Assembly (NCBI RefSeq): GCF_003994485.1
Contig: NZ_RZNJ01000002.1
Location: forward strand, 123,255 to 187,254
Source: Arsenicitalea aurantiaca
GTDB taxonomy: Bacteria; Pseudomonadota; Alphaproteobacteria; Rhizobiales; Devosiaceae
Reading direction: 5' to 3'
DNA length: 64,000 nucleotides
Part shown: positions 44,643 to 53,855 of the stretch, one piece after another
How positions within the stretch are numbered: position 1 is the first letter of the stretch
Layout of the letters: every line of letters begins with the position of its first letter
Position numbers and translations under genes: made by a program
Notes under the pieces: generated by a model
The model's input: only the letters and a program-made list of their open reading frames with translations
What the model was told of the DNA's origin: nothing
The model's database searches: none

Positions 44643-45026
44643 ATGGATTTCAAGAGCGAGCTGGCCGGCCGCTACATCCGCATCGTCGCCGTCATCAGCC
44701 TCCTGCTCGGGCTCAGCGATGCCGCGCGCCTGCTCGGAGTGACCGGGTCGCCCGATCCGCTCGCCACGCTCGGCGCAACCGGCTTCACCTATCTGGCGAT
44801 CTTTGCGCTGGCGCGGCTCTTCGCGGCCGTCGGCCTCTGGATCCGCGCGAGCTGGGGCGCCGTGCTGCTGGTGGGTGCCACGGGGGTCGAGCTCTTCTTG
44901 TACCTCATCGGCAATCGGGACGTGCAGCTCTCCGCGATCGGCTTCGTGGTGCGGCTCGTGCTGCTGACCGCGATCGTCGTCGTCTTCGTCCTCAGCTGGC
45001 GGGCCAATCGCGCCCGCGAGCAGTGA
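44643..45026 (+). CDS. Small membrane protein (possibly DUF6163 family)
   Basis: This 127-residue protein has four predicted membrane segments: IVAVISLLLGLSDAARLLGV, FTYLAIFALARLFAAVGLWI, WGAVLLVGATGVELFLYLI and LVLLTAIVVVFVLSW. I believe it matches the alphaproteobacterial DUF6163 proteins found next to hemB and ldtR, but the family name is from memory. Function is unknown. It diverges from hemB and precedes ldtR by 175 bases. Confidence 0.75.
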   Translation: MDFKSELAGRYIRIVAVISLLLGLSDAARLLGVTGSPDPLATLGATGFTYLAIFALARLFAAVGLWIRASWGAVLLVGATGVELFLYLIGNRDVQLSAIGFVVRLVLLTAIVVVFVLSWRANRAREQ

Positions 45027-45201
45027 AGGGCCTGGTAAGGTTACAACTTTATCACCTGCCGTAACCAATCGTTCAGCCAAATTCCCGAACTTTTTCAGTA
45101 AGATAGTTTTAAGTGTGCGGCTTAATGCGATCTTATGCGGGTGGCCGTAGTTTGGCCCCATAGACGCGAAGAAATCGTGCGAACGGAACAGTGAGGCAAT
45201 T
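45027..45201 (+). promoter_or_regulatory. Upstream control region of ldtR
   Basis: Two inverted repeats stand out in an unusually AT-rich stretch: GGTTAC (45039-45044) with GTAACC (45061-45066), and TAAGAT (45099-45104) with ATCTTA (45130-45135). These are candidate sites for autoregulation by the MarR-type protein encoded immediately downstream. No clear -10/-35 pair was assigned. Confidence 0.4.
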
Positions 45202-45714
45202 ATGGCAATCAAGTCCAACGCCGCAGAGGCAATGGCCCCCGAAAGCAGCGAGCGCAGCCTGAAGCCGCTCTATCTCGAAGCGGTTTCGCGCGTCGAACGG
45301 CTCCATCGCCGGCTGCTCGATCTGATCAAGGATGAGTTCGACCGCATGGGGTGGGACGACATCAACCCCGTCCAGGCGCTCCTGATGTTCAATATCGGCG
45401 ATGCCGAGCTGACCGCCGGCGAACTGCGCTCGCGCGGCTACTATCTCGGCTCGAACGTCTCCTACAATCTCAAGAAGCTGGTCGAGACCGGCTACATCTT
45501 CCAGGAGCGCTCGCGCACCGACCGCCGCTCGGTCCGCATTCGCCTCACCCCCAAGGGGGAGGAGGTCGCCGAGGTGATCGACGATCTCTACGAGCGTCAC
45601 CTCAAGTCGATCGACAAGGTCGGCGGTCTCGACGACGAGGCCTTCGAGGGGCTCAACAAGGCGCTCGGACGGCTGGAGCGCTTCTGGGTCGACCAGATCC
45701 TCTACAAGCTCTGA
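45202..45714 (+). CDS. ldtR: MarR-family transcriptional regulator LdtR
   Basis: This 170-residue winged-helix regulator has DEFDRMGWDDINPVQALLMF near residue 48, the recognition region GELRSRGYYLGSNVSYNLKK near residue 73 and the wing ERSRTDRRSVRIRLTPKG near residue 100. It resembles LdtR of Liberibacter and rhizobia, which activates an L,D-transpeptidase gene, and here such a gene follows. In those bacteria it links osmotic and cell-wall stress to peptidoglycan remodelling. A double-hairpin terminator separates the two genes. Confidence 0.88.
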   Translation: MAIKSNAAEAMAPESSERSLKPLYLEAVSRVERLHRRLLDLIKDEFDRMGWDDINPVQALLMFNIGDAELTAGELRSRGYYLGSNVSYNLKKLVETGYIFQERSRTDRRSVRIRLTPKGEEVAEVIDDLYERHLKSIDKVGGLDDEAFEGLNKALGRLERFWVDQILYKL

Positions 45715-45729
45715 GCGTTCAGGGTCTTC

Positions 45730-45792
45730 GGCTGTGGCGGCTCGGCCACAGCCTTGCAGAAACGCCGGCAACCCGCCGGCGTTTTCTTATTT
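45730..45792 (+). terminator. Double-hairpin Rho-independent terminator after ldtR
   Basis: GGCTGTGGC/GCCACAGCC (45730-45753) is followed by AACGCCGGC-AACCC-GCCGGCGTT (45761-45783) and TTCTTATTT. The second hairpin has the form of a classical intrinsic terminator. Confidence 0.92.
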
Positions 45793-45948
45793 GCGCCATG
45801 AATCCTGCCGATCGATGCTAAGCGTCGAGCCTTGCGGGGCTTGAATTTTGCGGCGACTCGCCAATCAAGCATCGGCGAGCGCGTTGTGGACGTTTTCGGG
45901 CGGTGCTAAGGCTTGGCCAACCGTCTGCTGGATCGATGGGTGGGTTTT

Positions 45949-47199
45949 ATGCGGCTGAACCGACGTAGACTTCTCGGCTCAATGGCGGCTCTGGGTGCCG
46001 CGGCGACGTTGCCGGCGACGGCACGGGCACAGGATTCCATCTGGGACATGTTCGCGCGCGACCGGGTGATGCGCAATATCGATACCGGTGCGAACACCGC
46101 CTATGCCAACGCCCGGGTCGAGACCATCGAGCCGATTCTCTCGTTCGATACCGCCTATAATCTCAGCGTCGCCATTTCGCGCTACGAGCCCTTCGTGGCC
46201 GCCGGTGGCTGGGAGCAGGTGCCGCGCGAAGTGTTCGGGCTGAAGCTCGGCGACAGCCGCCGCGCCGTCCGCACTTTGAAATTCCGCCTGATGGCATCGG
46301 GCGACATGAAGCCCGCCGAACGGGCGAACGACATGTTTGACGAAGAGCTCGATCGCGCTGTGCGCGGCTTCCAGGTGCGCCATGGCCTGACCGCCGACGG
46401 GCAGGTGGGCGAGGCGACCTTCTATGCGCTCTCCGTGCCGGCCCACGAGCGGCTCAACCAGCTCCGGCTCAACCTCGCCCGTGTGGAAGCGTCCGCCGCG
46501 ACGCTGGGCGACCGCTATGCGGTGGTAAACATTCCGGCGGCGACCATCGAGGCGGTCGAGGGCGGGCAGGTCAGCCAGAGGCACACCGCGGTGGTCGGGC
46601 GTATCGACCGGCAGACGCCGATCCTGTCGAGCCGCATCCACCAGATCAATTTCAATCCCTACTGGCATGTGCCCAAGAGCATCATCCAGAAGGACCTCAT
46701 CAAGTACATGAATGAGGATCCCGAATATCTCACCAAGTTCCGGATCCGCATCTATGACGGCAATGGCCGCGAGTTGCAGCCGACCCAGATCGACTGGTCG
46801 ACCAATGAAGCGGTCAATTACATGTTCCGCCAGGAGCCGGGCGCCGAGAACTCGATGGGGCATGTGAAGATCAACTTCCACAACCCCCACGCGGTCTATC
46901 TGCACGACACCCCGACCAAGTCGCTGTTCGCCGAGAATGCGCGCTTCCATTCCTCGGGCTGCGTGCGCGTCGATGGCGTCAACCAGTTCGTCGCCTGGAT
47001 CCTTCGCGACAATGGCGGCTGGGACACCGAGATCGTCGATGGCATGTTCGCGTCCAACGAGCGGCTCGATGTCGATGTGAAGGCCCCCGTGCCGATCCAC
47101 ACCACCTACATCACCGCATGGGCCAACCGGCAGGGGACCGTCAGCTTCCGCGACGACGTCTACCAGTTCGACGCCGAGGGCCGGGTGACCTTCGCCTGA
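45949..47199 (+). CDS. L,D-transpeptidase (YkuD family) with peptidoglycan-binding domain
   Basis: This 416-residue exported enzyme forms 3-3 peptidoglycan cross-links or anchors proteins to the wall. It starts with a twin-arginine-like signal (NRRRLLGSMAALGAAA, ending ATARAQ). A peptidoglycan-binding domain follows (near 120-170, VRGFQVRHGLTADGQVG), then the YkuD domain with the catalytic histidine and cysteine in FHSSGCVRVDG near residue 338. ATG 45949 fits the signal; a TTG at 45913 is in frame. It is the probable target of LdtR, as with Liberibacter ldtP. Confidence 0.9.
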   Translation: MRLNRRRLLGSMAALGAAATLPATARAQDSIWDMFARDRVMRNIDTGANTAYANARVETIEPILSFDTAYNLSVAISRYEPFVAAGGWEQVPREVFGLKLGDSRRAVRTLKFRLMASGDMKPAERANDMFDEELDRAVRGFQVRHGLTADGQVGEATFYALSVPAHERLNQLRLNLARVEASAATLGDRYAVVNIPAATIEAVEGGQVSQRHTAVVGRIDRQTPILSSRIHQINFNPYWHVPKSIIQKDLIKYMNEDPEYLTKFRIRIYDGNGRELQPTQIDWSTNEAVNYMFRQEPGAENSMGHVKINFHNPHAVYLHDTPTKSLFAENARFHSSGCVRVDGVNQFVAWILRDNGGWDTEIVDGMFASNERLDVDVKAPVPIHTTYITAWANRQGTVSFRDDVYQFDAEGRVTFA

Positions 47200-47429
47200 T
47201 GACAGGGGCTGGTCGCGGGCCCGGCGCCCGGGGCCAGATTCTCTTCGAGTTCACCCAGATCGGCCAGCAGATGCGCGTGGCTGCGATCGATGCCGATAGC
47301 GGCACGGAAGTCATCCTGATTGCGCCGGTGACCGCGACCCGCATCCAGATGCAGGCGCTGGCACAGGCCAAGCTTCGCCGCAGGCTCCAGCAGCTGAAGG
47401 ATGAAGAGGGGCCCGGCCGGCTTTTCTGA
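47199..47429 (+). CDS. Small conserved hypothetical protein (possibly DUF6898)
   Basis: This 76-residue protein starts at ATG 47199, overlapping the L,D-transpeptidase stop as TGATG. The core GQILFEFTQIGQQMRVAAID, TGTEVILIAPVTA and AQAKLRRRLQQLKDE resembles short alphaproteobacterial proteins that I associate tentatively with DUF6898. It predicts two beta hairpins and a C-terminal helix. Function is unknown; translational coupling suggests cotranscription with the wall enzyme. Confidence 0.7.
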   Translation: MTGAGRGPGARGQILFEFTQIGQQMRVAAIDADSGTEVILIAPVTATRIQMQALAQAKLRRRLQQLKDEEGPGRLF

Positions 47430-47538
47430 ACGGTGCGTCGCGGCCCTGCGGCAGTGAGTGCCCTTGGAATCGCCACATCCTGTGTGATAAGGCCTTGCTC
47501 GCTTTCATTCCGCCTTCAGATTGCAACGGGGACCGCCC

Positions 47539-48843
47539 ATGAGCGCCGCCGCCTCCCTTCCGCTCTTTCCGCATTTCTTCTCGGCAAGCCTTGCAGAGAC
47601 CGATCCCGAGCTGGCCGATGCCGTCTCCCTGGAGCTCGGTCGCCAGCGCCACGAGATCGAGCTCATTGCCTCCGAGAATATCGTCTCGCGCGCCGTGCTC
47701 GAGGCGCAGGGCTCGGTGCTGACCAACAAATATGCCGAGGGCTATCCCGGGAAGCGGTATTACGGCGGCTGCCAGTATGTCGACGTGGCTGAAAATCTCG
47801 CGATCGAACGCGCCAAGAAGCTCTTCGGCGCCAATTTCGTCAACGTGCAGCCCAATTCGGGCAGCCAGATGAACCAGGCCGTGTTTCTCGCGCTCCTGCA
47901 GCCGGGCGACACCTTCATGGGGCTCGACCTCAATTCGGGCGGCCATCTGACCCATGGCTCGCCGGTCAACATGAGCGGCAAGTGGTTCAACCCGGTGTCT
48001 TATGGCGTGCGCCGCGACGACCACCTGCTGGACATGGACGAGGTTGCCCGCCTTGCCCGCGAACACAAGCCCAAGCTGATCGTTGCCGGCGGCACGGCCT
48101 ATTCGCGCGTCTGGGACTGGGCGAAGTTCCGCGAGATCGCCGATGAAGTTGGCGCCTATCTCATGGTCGACATGGCCCATATTGCCGGGCTTGTCGCCGG
48201 TGGGGCGCATCCGTCGCCCGTGCCGCACGCCCATGTCGTCACCTCCACGACCCACAAATCCCTGCGTGGCCCGCGCGGCGGCATGATCCTCACCAATGAC
48301 GAGGACATCGCCAAGAAGATTAATTCGGCGGTCTTCCCCGGCCTCCAGGGCGGCCCGCTGATGCATGTGATCGCGGCCAAGGCGGTCGCCTTCAAGGAAG
48401 CGCTGTCGCCAGATTTCAAGGTCTATGCCCACCAGGTCGTGGCCAATGCCCGCGCGCTTTCCGCGGTTCTCGTCGAGAACGGGCTGGATGTTGTCTCGGG
48501 TGGCACTGACAACCACCTGCTGCTGGTCGACCTCCGCAAGAAGAACGCCACCGGCAAGCGCGCCGAGCAGGCGCTCGGGCGGGCCTACATCACCTGTAAC
48601 AAGAACGGCATCCCCTTCGATCCCGAAAAGCCCTTCGTCACCTCCGGCATTCGCCTGGGCACCCCGGCGGGCACGACGCGTGGGTTCGGCGAAGCCGAAT
48701 ACCGGCAGATCGGCGGGCTGATCGTCGAAGTGCTCGATGGCATGCGCGAGGCCAATTCCGAAGAGGGCAACGCCGCAGTGGAAGCTGCCGTGCGCGAGAA
48801 GGTGAAGGCGCTCACCGCGCGCTTCCCGATCTACGCGGACTGA
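47539..48843 (+). CDS. glyA: Serine hydroxymethyltransferase
   Basis: This 434-residue PLP enzyme interconverts serine and glycine with tetrahydrofolate and feeds one-carbon metabolism. [20 protein letters not shown] and [20 protein letters not shown] are diagnostic, and the PLP lysine is in [16 protein letters not shown] near residue 243. GGGGA lies before ATG 47539; an ATG at 47521 would add six residues. nrdR follows after 12 bases, the normal glyA-nrdR order in this order of bacteria. Confidence 0.97.
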   Translation: MSAAASLPLFPHFFSASLAETDPELADAVSLELGRQRHEIELIASENIVSRAVLEAQGSVLTNKYAEGYPGKRYYGGCQYVDVAENLAIERAKKLFGANFVNVQPNSGSQMNQAVFLALLQPGDTFMGLDLNSGGHLTHGSPVNMSGKWFNPVSYGVRRDDHLLDMDEVARLAREHKPKLIVAGGTAYSRVWDWAKFREIADEVGAYLMVDMAHIAGLVAGGAHPSPVPHAHVVTSTTHKSLRGPRGGMILTNDEDIAKKINSAVFPGLQGGPLMHVIAAKAVAFKEALSPDFKVYAHQVVANARALSAVLVENGLDVVSGGTDNHLLLVDLRKKNATGKRAEQALGRAYITCNKNGIPFDPEKPFVTSGIRLGTPAGTTRGFGEAEYRQIGGLIVEVLDGMREANSEEGNAAVEAAVREKVKALTARFPIYAD

Positions 48844-48855
48844 TCGGAACCGGCC

Positions 48856-49332
48856 ATGCGCTGTCCCTATTGCGGAAATGACGACACGCAGGTCAAGGAC
48901 AGCCGGCCGACCGAGGATTCCAACGCCATCCGCCGCAGGCGCATCTGCAATGCCTGCGGCGGGCGCTTCACGACCTTCGAGCGGGTGCAGCTGCGTGAGC
49001 TGACCGTCGTCAAGAAATCAGGCCGCAAGGTGCCGTTCGACCGCGAGAAGCTTTCGCGGTCGGTCTATACCGCCCTGCGCAAGCGCGCGGTCGAGCCTGA
49101 GCGCGTCGAGCGCATGATCTCGGGCATCGTCCGACAGCTCGAAAGCCTCGGGGATGTCGAGATCACCTCCGACCAGATCGGCGAGTTCGTGATGGAGGGT
49201 CTGAAGGGGCTCGACGACGTCGCCTTCGTGCGCTTCGCGTCGGTCTACAAGAACTTCTCCGCAGCCGATGACTTCAGCTCCTTCCTTGGCGAAATGACGT
49301 CGTCCGAGCACGATCCGGACCGCAAGACTTGA
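48856..49332 (+). CDS. nrdR: Transcriptional repressor NrdR
   Basis: This 158-residue regulator of ribonucleotide reductase genes has an N-terminal zinc ribbon ([15 protein letters not shown] and [12 protein letters not shown]) and an ATP-cone domain (near 49-139, [19 protein letters not shown]). It represses nrd operons when dATP is bound. Its stop overlaps the ribD start by four bases, so the riboflavin genes are coupled to it. Confidence 0.97.
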   Translation: MRCPYCGNDDTQVKDSRPTEDSNAIRRRRICNACGGRFTTFERVQLRELTVVKKSGRKVPFDREKLSRSVYTALRKRAVEPERVERMISGIVRQLESLGDVEITSDQIGEFVMEGLKGLDDVAFVRFASVYKNFSAADDFSSFLGEMTSSEHDPDRKT

Positions 49333-50429
49333 CCCCTGATGCGTCCGTGGACCTGCGCTGGATGGATGCCGCCGTCCGCGTTGCCCGACCCTATCGCGGC
49401 ACGACTGCGGAAAATCCCGTCGTCGCGGCCCTCGTGGTCGATCAGGGCACGGGGATTCTGATTTCGCGCGCTGTCACGGCGCGAGGGGGACGGCCACACG
49501 CCGAAACGCAGGCGCTCAACGCAGCCGGTGCGCGCGCGAAGGGTGCAACGCTCTACGTCACCCTCGAGCCCTGCAATCACTGGGGGCGCACGCCCCCCTG
49601 TTCGGACGCAATCGTGAAGGCCGGGCTCGGCCGGGTCGTCGTCGGGCTCCGGGACCCCGATCCGCGGACCGCAGGGCAGGGGGTCGCGAGGATCGAGGCG
49701 GCCGGGATCCCGGTGACGCTGCTCGAGCACCCGCCCTCCCGCGCCCTCAATGAGGGATTCGTTTCCCGGCAGGTGCGCGGTCGCCCGTTCGTCACGCTGA
49801 AACTGGCCGTTTCCGCCGACGGCATGATCGGGGCCCGCGGCGTCGGCAATCATCCCGTCACCGGGGCGGTGGCCAAGCGCTGGACGCACATGCAGCGCGC
49901 ACTGTCCGACGCCGTGATGGTGGGGGGCGCCACCGCGCGTATCGATGACCCGCGGCTCACCGTGCGGCTCAAGGGCTTCGAGCAGCGAAGCCATCTTCGG
50001 CTCGTGATGGCCGGCGCCGAGGGCGTCGACCCGAAGCTGAATCTGATTGGCGGCGTCTCGGGCTATCCCACTGCGATCATTGCGCTAAAGGGCGCCGCGG
50101 TGCCGAACTTCCACATGCTCGACGTGATCGAGGTCCCGCCCGGCCGCACCGGCAGGCCGGACATCCCCGAAACGCTGAAGGCGCTGGGCAGGCGTGGCAT
50201 CAACACGCTGTTGGTCGAGGGTGGCGCGAGGCTCACCGAGGCCTTCCTCGCCGCCGAGGCTGCCGACCGCGTGCACCTGCTCGAAAGTCCGGTCAGCATC
50301 GGCCGCGCCGGCCTGCCCGCCACCACCATGGGCACGATCACCGGCCGCCTGCGCGGCGCGGGCTTCATCGAGGTTGACCGGCGCGCGCTGGGCGACGATA
50401 TGTTGCGCACTTTCGAGAAAGGCCTCTGA
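49329..50429 (+). CDS. ribD: Bifunctional riboflavin biosynthesis deaminase/reductase RibD
   Basis: This 366-residue enzyme carries the second and third steps of riboflavin synthesis. The N-terminal deaminase has zinc ligands in HAETQALN (near 56) and [17 protein letters not shown] (near 80). The C-terminal reductase has [15 protein letters not shown] (near 157) and [14 protein letters not shown] (near 295). The listed start is TTG 49329, overlapping nrdR. GTG 49347 or ATG 49362 are possible, and none has a strong ribosome site. Confidence 0.93.
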   Translation: MTPDASVDLRWMDAAVRVARPYRGTTAENPVVAALVVDQGTGILISRAVTARGGRPHAETQALNAAGARAKGATLYVTLEPCNHWGRTPPCSDAIVKAGLGRVVVGLRDPDPRTAGQGVARIEAAGIPVTLLEHPPSRALNEGFVSRQVRGRPFVTLKLAVSADGMIGARGVGNHPVTGAVAKRWTHMQRALSDAVMVGGATARIDDPRLTVRLKGFEQRSHLRLVMAGAEGVDPKLNLIGGVSGYPTAIIALKGAAVPNFHMLDVIEVPPGRTGRPDIPETLKALGRRGINTLLVEGGARLTEAFLAAEAADRVHLLESPVSIGRAGLPATTMGTITGRLRGAGFIEVDRRALGDDMLRTFEKGL

Positions 50430-51055
50430 TGTTCACGGGTATCGTCACCGATGTCGGCCGGCTTCTGCGCGCCGACGAGCGCAATGACGGGCGGGCGCTG
50501 CGCATCGCCACCGCCTATGATGCCGCAGGAATAGACCTCGGCGCGTCGATTGCCTGCGACGGCATCTGCCTGACCGTGACCGAGCGGGGCGTCGACCCGC
50601 AGGATGGAAATTATTTCGACGTCTTTGCCGCACGCGAGACGCTGGACGTGACCGAGGTCTCAGGCTGGCGCGTCGGCAGGCGCATCAATCTCGAACGCGC
50701 GCTGAAGATCGGCGACGAACTCGGCGGACACATCGTTTCGGGGCATGTCGATGGCATGGCCGAGATCGTGGGGCGCGAGGAGACGGGCGAACAGATCACC
50801 TTCACCTTCGCCGTCGCTCCGGCGATCGCGCCCTTCATCGCGAGGAAGGGCAGCGTCGCGCTCAACGGCACTTCGCTCACCGTCAACGCCGTCGAGGGCA
50901 ACCGCTTCAGCGTTCATCTCATCCCCTATACGGTCGATCAGACCAATTGGGGCGACAACGCCGTTGGCGATCATGTGAATATCGAGGTGGATCCGATGGC
51001 GCGCTATGCCGCGCGCCTGTTCGAGACCCTCGGCGACACCTCAAGGAAGGAATAG
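50429..51055 (+). CDS. ribE: Riboflavin synthase alpha subunit
   Basis: This 208-residue two-domain lumazine-binding protein performs the last step of riboflavin synthesis, dismutation of 6,7-dimethyl-8-ribityllumazine. [12 protein letters not shown] begins the first barrel and [10 protein letters not shown] and [10 protein letters not shown] mark its ligand site. The second barrel has [13 protein letters not shown] and [15 protein letters not shown]. It shares one base with the ribD stop. ribH follows after 5 bases. Confidence 0.96.
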   Translation: MFTGIVTDVGRLLRADERNDGRALRIATAYDAAGIDLGASIACDGICLTVTERGVDPQDGNYFDVFAARETLDVTEVSGWRVGRRINLERALKIGDELGGHIVSGHVDGMAEIVGREETGEQITFTFAVAPAIAPFIARKGSVALNGTSLTVNAVEGNRFSVHLIPYTVDQTNWGDNAVGDHVNIEVDPMARYAARLFETLGDTSRKE

Positions 51056-51060
51056 CTCAA

Positions 51061-51510
51061 ATGGCGGATGCTCCGCATATCCTCGTCATCGAGGCCCGCT
51101 TCTACGACGCCCTCGCCGATGCCCTCTACGGGGGGGCCGAGGCCGCTCTTGCTGCCGCCGGCGCGACCCATGATCGGGTAACCGTGCCCGGCGTTCTCGA
51201 AATTCCGGCTGCCCTTGCCATGGCGATCGCTGCCGGCGAGCAGGGCGGACGCCGGTACGACGGGTTCGTCACCCTCGGTTGCGTGATCCGCGGCGAGACG
51301 ACCCATTACGACATCGTCTCAAACGAATCCGCGCGCGCCATCATGGATCTTTCGGTCGCCTACCGCCTGGCGCTCGGCAATGGCATCCAGACCGTCGAGA
51401 ACGAAGCCCAGGCCTGGGCGCGCTGCAGCGCGGACAAGAAGGACAAGGGGGGCGGGGCGGCGCGCGCTGCTCTCGCCATGATCGCACTGCGCAACGCGCT
51501 GGGAGCCTGA
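51061..51510 (+). CDS. ribH: 6,7-dimethyl-8-ribityllumazine synthase
   Basis: This 149-residue protein assembles into a lumazine synthase shell. [17 protein letters not shown] near residue 6, [11 protein letters not shown] near 42 and the active-site segment [14 protein letters not shown] near residue 75 are conserved. AAGGAAGG precedes ATG 51061; the frame is open upstream but overlaps ribE. The C-terminus is followed by nusB after 3 bases, the standard rib-nusB arrangement. Confidence 0.96.
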   Translation: MADAPHILVIEARFYDALADALYGGAEAALAAAGATHDRVTVPGVLEIPAALAMAIAAGEQGGRRYDGFVTLGCVIRGETTHYDIVSNESARAIMDLSVAYRLALGNGIQTVENEAQAWARCSADKKDKGGGAARAALAMIALRNALGA

Positions 51511-51513
51511 ACC

Positions 51514-52005
51514 ATGGCCGAGGACAAACGTGCACCGGCCGGGCTCAGGCCGGCCAACCAGCGTGGGGCCGCCCGGCTCGCCGCGGTGCAGGCGCTCTAT
51601 CAGATGGATGTGGGCCGGCAGTCTCTCGAGGAGACGCTCGCCCAGTTTTCGGCGCTTCATCTCGGTCGCGAGATCGAGGGCGAGAAATACCTCCCCGGCG
51701 ATGCCGACTTCTTCCGCCAGATCGTCCGCGGCGTCATCAAGGCGCAGCTCGACATCGATCCCGTCATCGACAACGCTCTCGTCGAGGGCTGGCCGATCTC
51801 CCGGATCGACGCGACGCTGCGCGCCATTCTCCGTAGCGCCGGCTTCGAGCTCCTCCGGCGCACGGACATTCCGCAGAACGTCGTGATCACGGAGTACGTG
51901 GATATCGCCAAGGCGTTCTTCGGCGAGGACGAGCCGCGCATGGTGAATGCCGTGCTGCAGACGATCGCCCGCGGCGTTGCGGCAGAGGGCGGCCTCGCGC
52001 GCTGA
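51514..52005 (+). CDS. nusB: Transcription antitermination factor NusB
   Basis: This 163-residue all-helical RNA-binding protein acts with NusE in rRNA antitermination. Typical segments are GAARLAAVQALYQMD near residue 19, DIDPVIDNAL near 83, SRIDATLRAILRSAGFELL near 95 and VITEYVDIAKAFFGEDEPRMVNAVL-type C-terminal helices. It ends the nrdR-ribDEH-nusB unit, and a strong terminator follows. Confidence 0.95.
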   Translation: MAEDKRAPAGLRPANQRGAARLAAVQALYQMDVGRQSLEETLAQFSALHLGREIEGEKYLPGDADFFRQIVRGVIKAQLDIDPVIDNALVEGWPISRIDATLRAILRSAGFELLRRTDIPQNVVITEYVDIAKAFFGEDEPRMVNAVLQTIARGVAAEGGLAR

Positions 52006-52027
52006 ACTATTACGGACCGGACAAAGA

Positions 52028-52059
52028 AAAAGGGCCACCGGGTTGCCGGTGGCCCTTTT
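52028..52059. terminator. Bidirectional Rho-independent terminator, nusB / bamE
   Basis: GGGCCACCGG-GTTG-CCGGTGGCCC forms a 10-bp stem with an A-run on its left and TTTT on its right, so it can end transcripts from both convergent genes. Confidence 0.93.
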
Positions 52060-52081
52060 GCCGTTGAACTGGGGCTCTTGA

Positions 52082-52537
52082 TCAGAAGGACGAGAGGATC
52101 GACTCCACGAACGTCCGGTCCTGGCCGAACGAAGGCGTCCGGCGCGATTCGATGGTGATCATCCGGCCATCCTCGGCCGTATAGATCGCGGTGTCTGCAA
52201 CGCGCTGATTGCGGTCGAAATAGACCGCCAGCACGGTCCGCGAACGGATGGAGGTCATCCCGAATGCCGTCTGGTCCACCTTGGTCTCGATATAGTACCA
52301 GGCGGTCTCTTCGCCAAAGACGTTCGTCGTCATCGGCGAGCCGAGCACGACGCGCACGAGGTCGGCACTCTGGCCCGGGCGGATCTGGGCGATCGCGTCC
52401 TGGGGGATCGAATAGCCCTGCGTACGCTGCTGGGTCAGCGCCAGCCCGCTGCCAGCGGTACATCCAGCAAGCACAAGGGCAACGGTGGCACTCGCAATGA
52501 GCGGGAAAAAGCGGCTCTTGGCAGCACGAAAGGGCAT
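52082..52537 (-). CDS. bamE: Outer membrane protein assembly factor BamE
   Basis: This 151-residue lipoprotein of the BAM complex has a lipoprotein signal with lipobox LAGC (cysteine near residue 25). The SmpA/OmlA core follows: GYSIPQDAIAQIRPGQSADL, VLGSPMTTNVFGEETAWYYI and the YFDRNQRVAD strand. It helps fold outer-membrane beta-barrels. It is divergent from the cytochrome bc1 chaperone gene and convergent with nusB. Confidence 0.92.
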   Translation of the reverse strand: MPFRAAKSRFFPLIASATVALVLAGCTAGSGLALTQQRTQGYSIPQDAIAQIRPGQSADLVRVVLGSPMTTNVFGEETAWYYIETKVDQTAFGMTSIRSRTVLAVYFDRNQRVADTAIYTAEDGRMITIESRRTPSFGQDRTFVESILSSF

Positions 52538-52696
52538 GTATTTGACTTTCCCGATGGCTCTCGACTATAGGCACGGACAGGCGGCGGGCCGCTCGATTGT
52601 TTAGCCGCCAATGGCCCTCTCTGGCAAGCTGGCATTGGCACGGCGACCCTGGGCGGACAGCCCCGCAAGATCTCACTCAAACGCAGAGCCGACCCG

Positions 52697-53221
52697 ATGA
52701 TCCTGTCATTGTTTCGTAAAAGCACTGCTAGCGCTTCGGTCTTCGGCGTCTATAGCGCCATTGTGGCGCAATCCCGACGTCCGGTTTTCTATGCCGAGTG
52801 GGGCGTGCCCGACACGGTGACCGGGCGCTTCGACATGATCAGCCTGCACATGGCGCTCGTCTTTCGTCGCCTTCGGCGCGAGAATCAGGAGACGCGCGAC
52901 TTCAGCCAGGCCGTGTTCGACCTTTTCTTCAAGGACATGGACCGCTCGCTCCGCGAAATGGGGGCAGGGGACCTGGCCGTCCCAAAGAAGATCCAGAAGA
53001 TGGGCACCATATTCTTCGGCCTGCTCGCCAGCCTCGCCAAGGCCATGGATGCCGGCGATCGTGCGGGGGTTGCCGATGTTCTGGCACGCAATGTCTATGA
53101 GGGGCCGGGCCCTGAGGCTGAAAGGCTCGCCGACTATCTGATGGCCGAGGCGGAGGCTCTCGAGGCGCAGCCTGTTTCCGAAATTCTTGCCGGCAACGTC
53201 CGGTGGCGGGAGGACGCATGA
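52697..53221 (+). CDS. Ubiquinol-cytochrome c chaperone family protein
   Basis: This 174-residue protein belongs to the CBP3-type chaperone family, which in mitochondria assists cytochrome bc1 assembly. The conserved block reads YAEWGVPDTVTGRFDMISLH near residue 34, then VFDLFFKDMDRSLREMGAGD near 72 and VPKKIQKMGTIFFGLL near 94. It is found before the DUF177 gene throughout Hyphomicrobiales. Its stop overlaps the next start by four bases. Confidence 0.92.
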   Translation: MILSLFRKSTASASVFGVYSAIVAQSRRPVFYAEWGVPDTVTGRFDMISLHMALVFRRLRRENQETRDFSQAVFDLFFKDMDRSLREMGAGDLAVPKKIQKMGTIFFGLLASLAKAMDAGDRAGVADVLARNVYEGPGPEAERLADYLMAEAEALEAQPVSEILAGNVRWREDA

Positions 53222-53772
53222 GCGAGCCGGCCACCCCCGTCCATTTCGCGGACGCGACGCTCCGCATCGACCGCATGCCGGCCGATGGTCGGGAGATCGC
53301 GCTTTCCCCCGATGCAGAAGAGCGTGAAGCGCTCGCCGCACAGCTGAAGATCACCGCGGTCCCGCGCCTTGAAGCAAAGCTCAGGGCAACGCGTTTCCGC
53401 GGCGGCATTCGCGTGCTAGGTCGTCTGCGTGCCGAAATTGTCCAGCCATGCGTCGTGACGCTCGAACCCGTGACCCAGGCGATCGACGAGACCGTCGACC
53501 GGGTCTTCCTGCCCGGCACCGAGCGAAGCCTCGCTGACCAGGCGGATGCCGAAATCTTCGTGGACCTCGAGGGCGAGGACGTGCCCGATCATTTCGATGG
53601 TTCGACGGTCGATCTCTCCGAACTCCTCATCGAGACCTTGTCGCTGGCCATCGATCCCTATCCCCGCGCGCCCGGCGCGAAGATCGAAGCCAAGGGGCTC
53701 GATGTCGACGATGAAGCGCTTTCGCCTTTCGCAGGCCTTAAAGCCCTGAAAAAGGACAGCGACGCGTCCTGA
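53218..53772 (+). CDS. DUF177 (YceD) domain-containing protein
   Basis: This 184-residue protein has the DUF177 pattern: VRGRLRAEIVQPCVVTLEPV-like core with the conserved cysteine, an acidic stretch EIFVDLEGEDVPDHFDG and DLSELLIETLSLAIDPYPRAPG. YceD relatives are linked to 23S rRNA and membrane-lipid gene expression, and here it precedes plsX without the intervening rpmF seen in many other bacteria. GGAGG lies before ATG 53218. Confidence 0.9.
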   Translation: MSEPATPVHFADATLRIDRMPADGREIALSPDAEEREALAAQLKITAVPRLEAKLRATRFRGGIRVLGRLRAEIVQPCVVTLEPVTQAIDETVDRVFLPGTERSLADQADAEIFVDLEGEDVPDHFDGSTVDLSELLIETLSLAIDPYPRAPGAKIEAKGLDVDDEALSPFAGLKALKKDSDAS

Positions 53773-53855
53773 TCCCACCGCTGCGGGTTTGCAGCTTCGG
53801 GGCGATTGGATATGTTTGAACTCAGCGCCCAGCGTGGCGCGCAATGCGGACGCAT

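Noticed and set aside
50300-51060. FMN riboswitch in the riboflavin operon
   Set aside because: The rib genes overlap or nearly abut each other and nrdR, and no RFN-type conserved stem pattern was found ahead of ribD or ribE.
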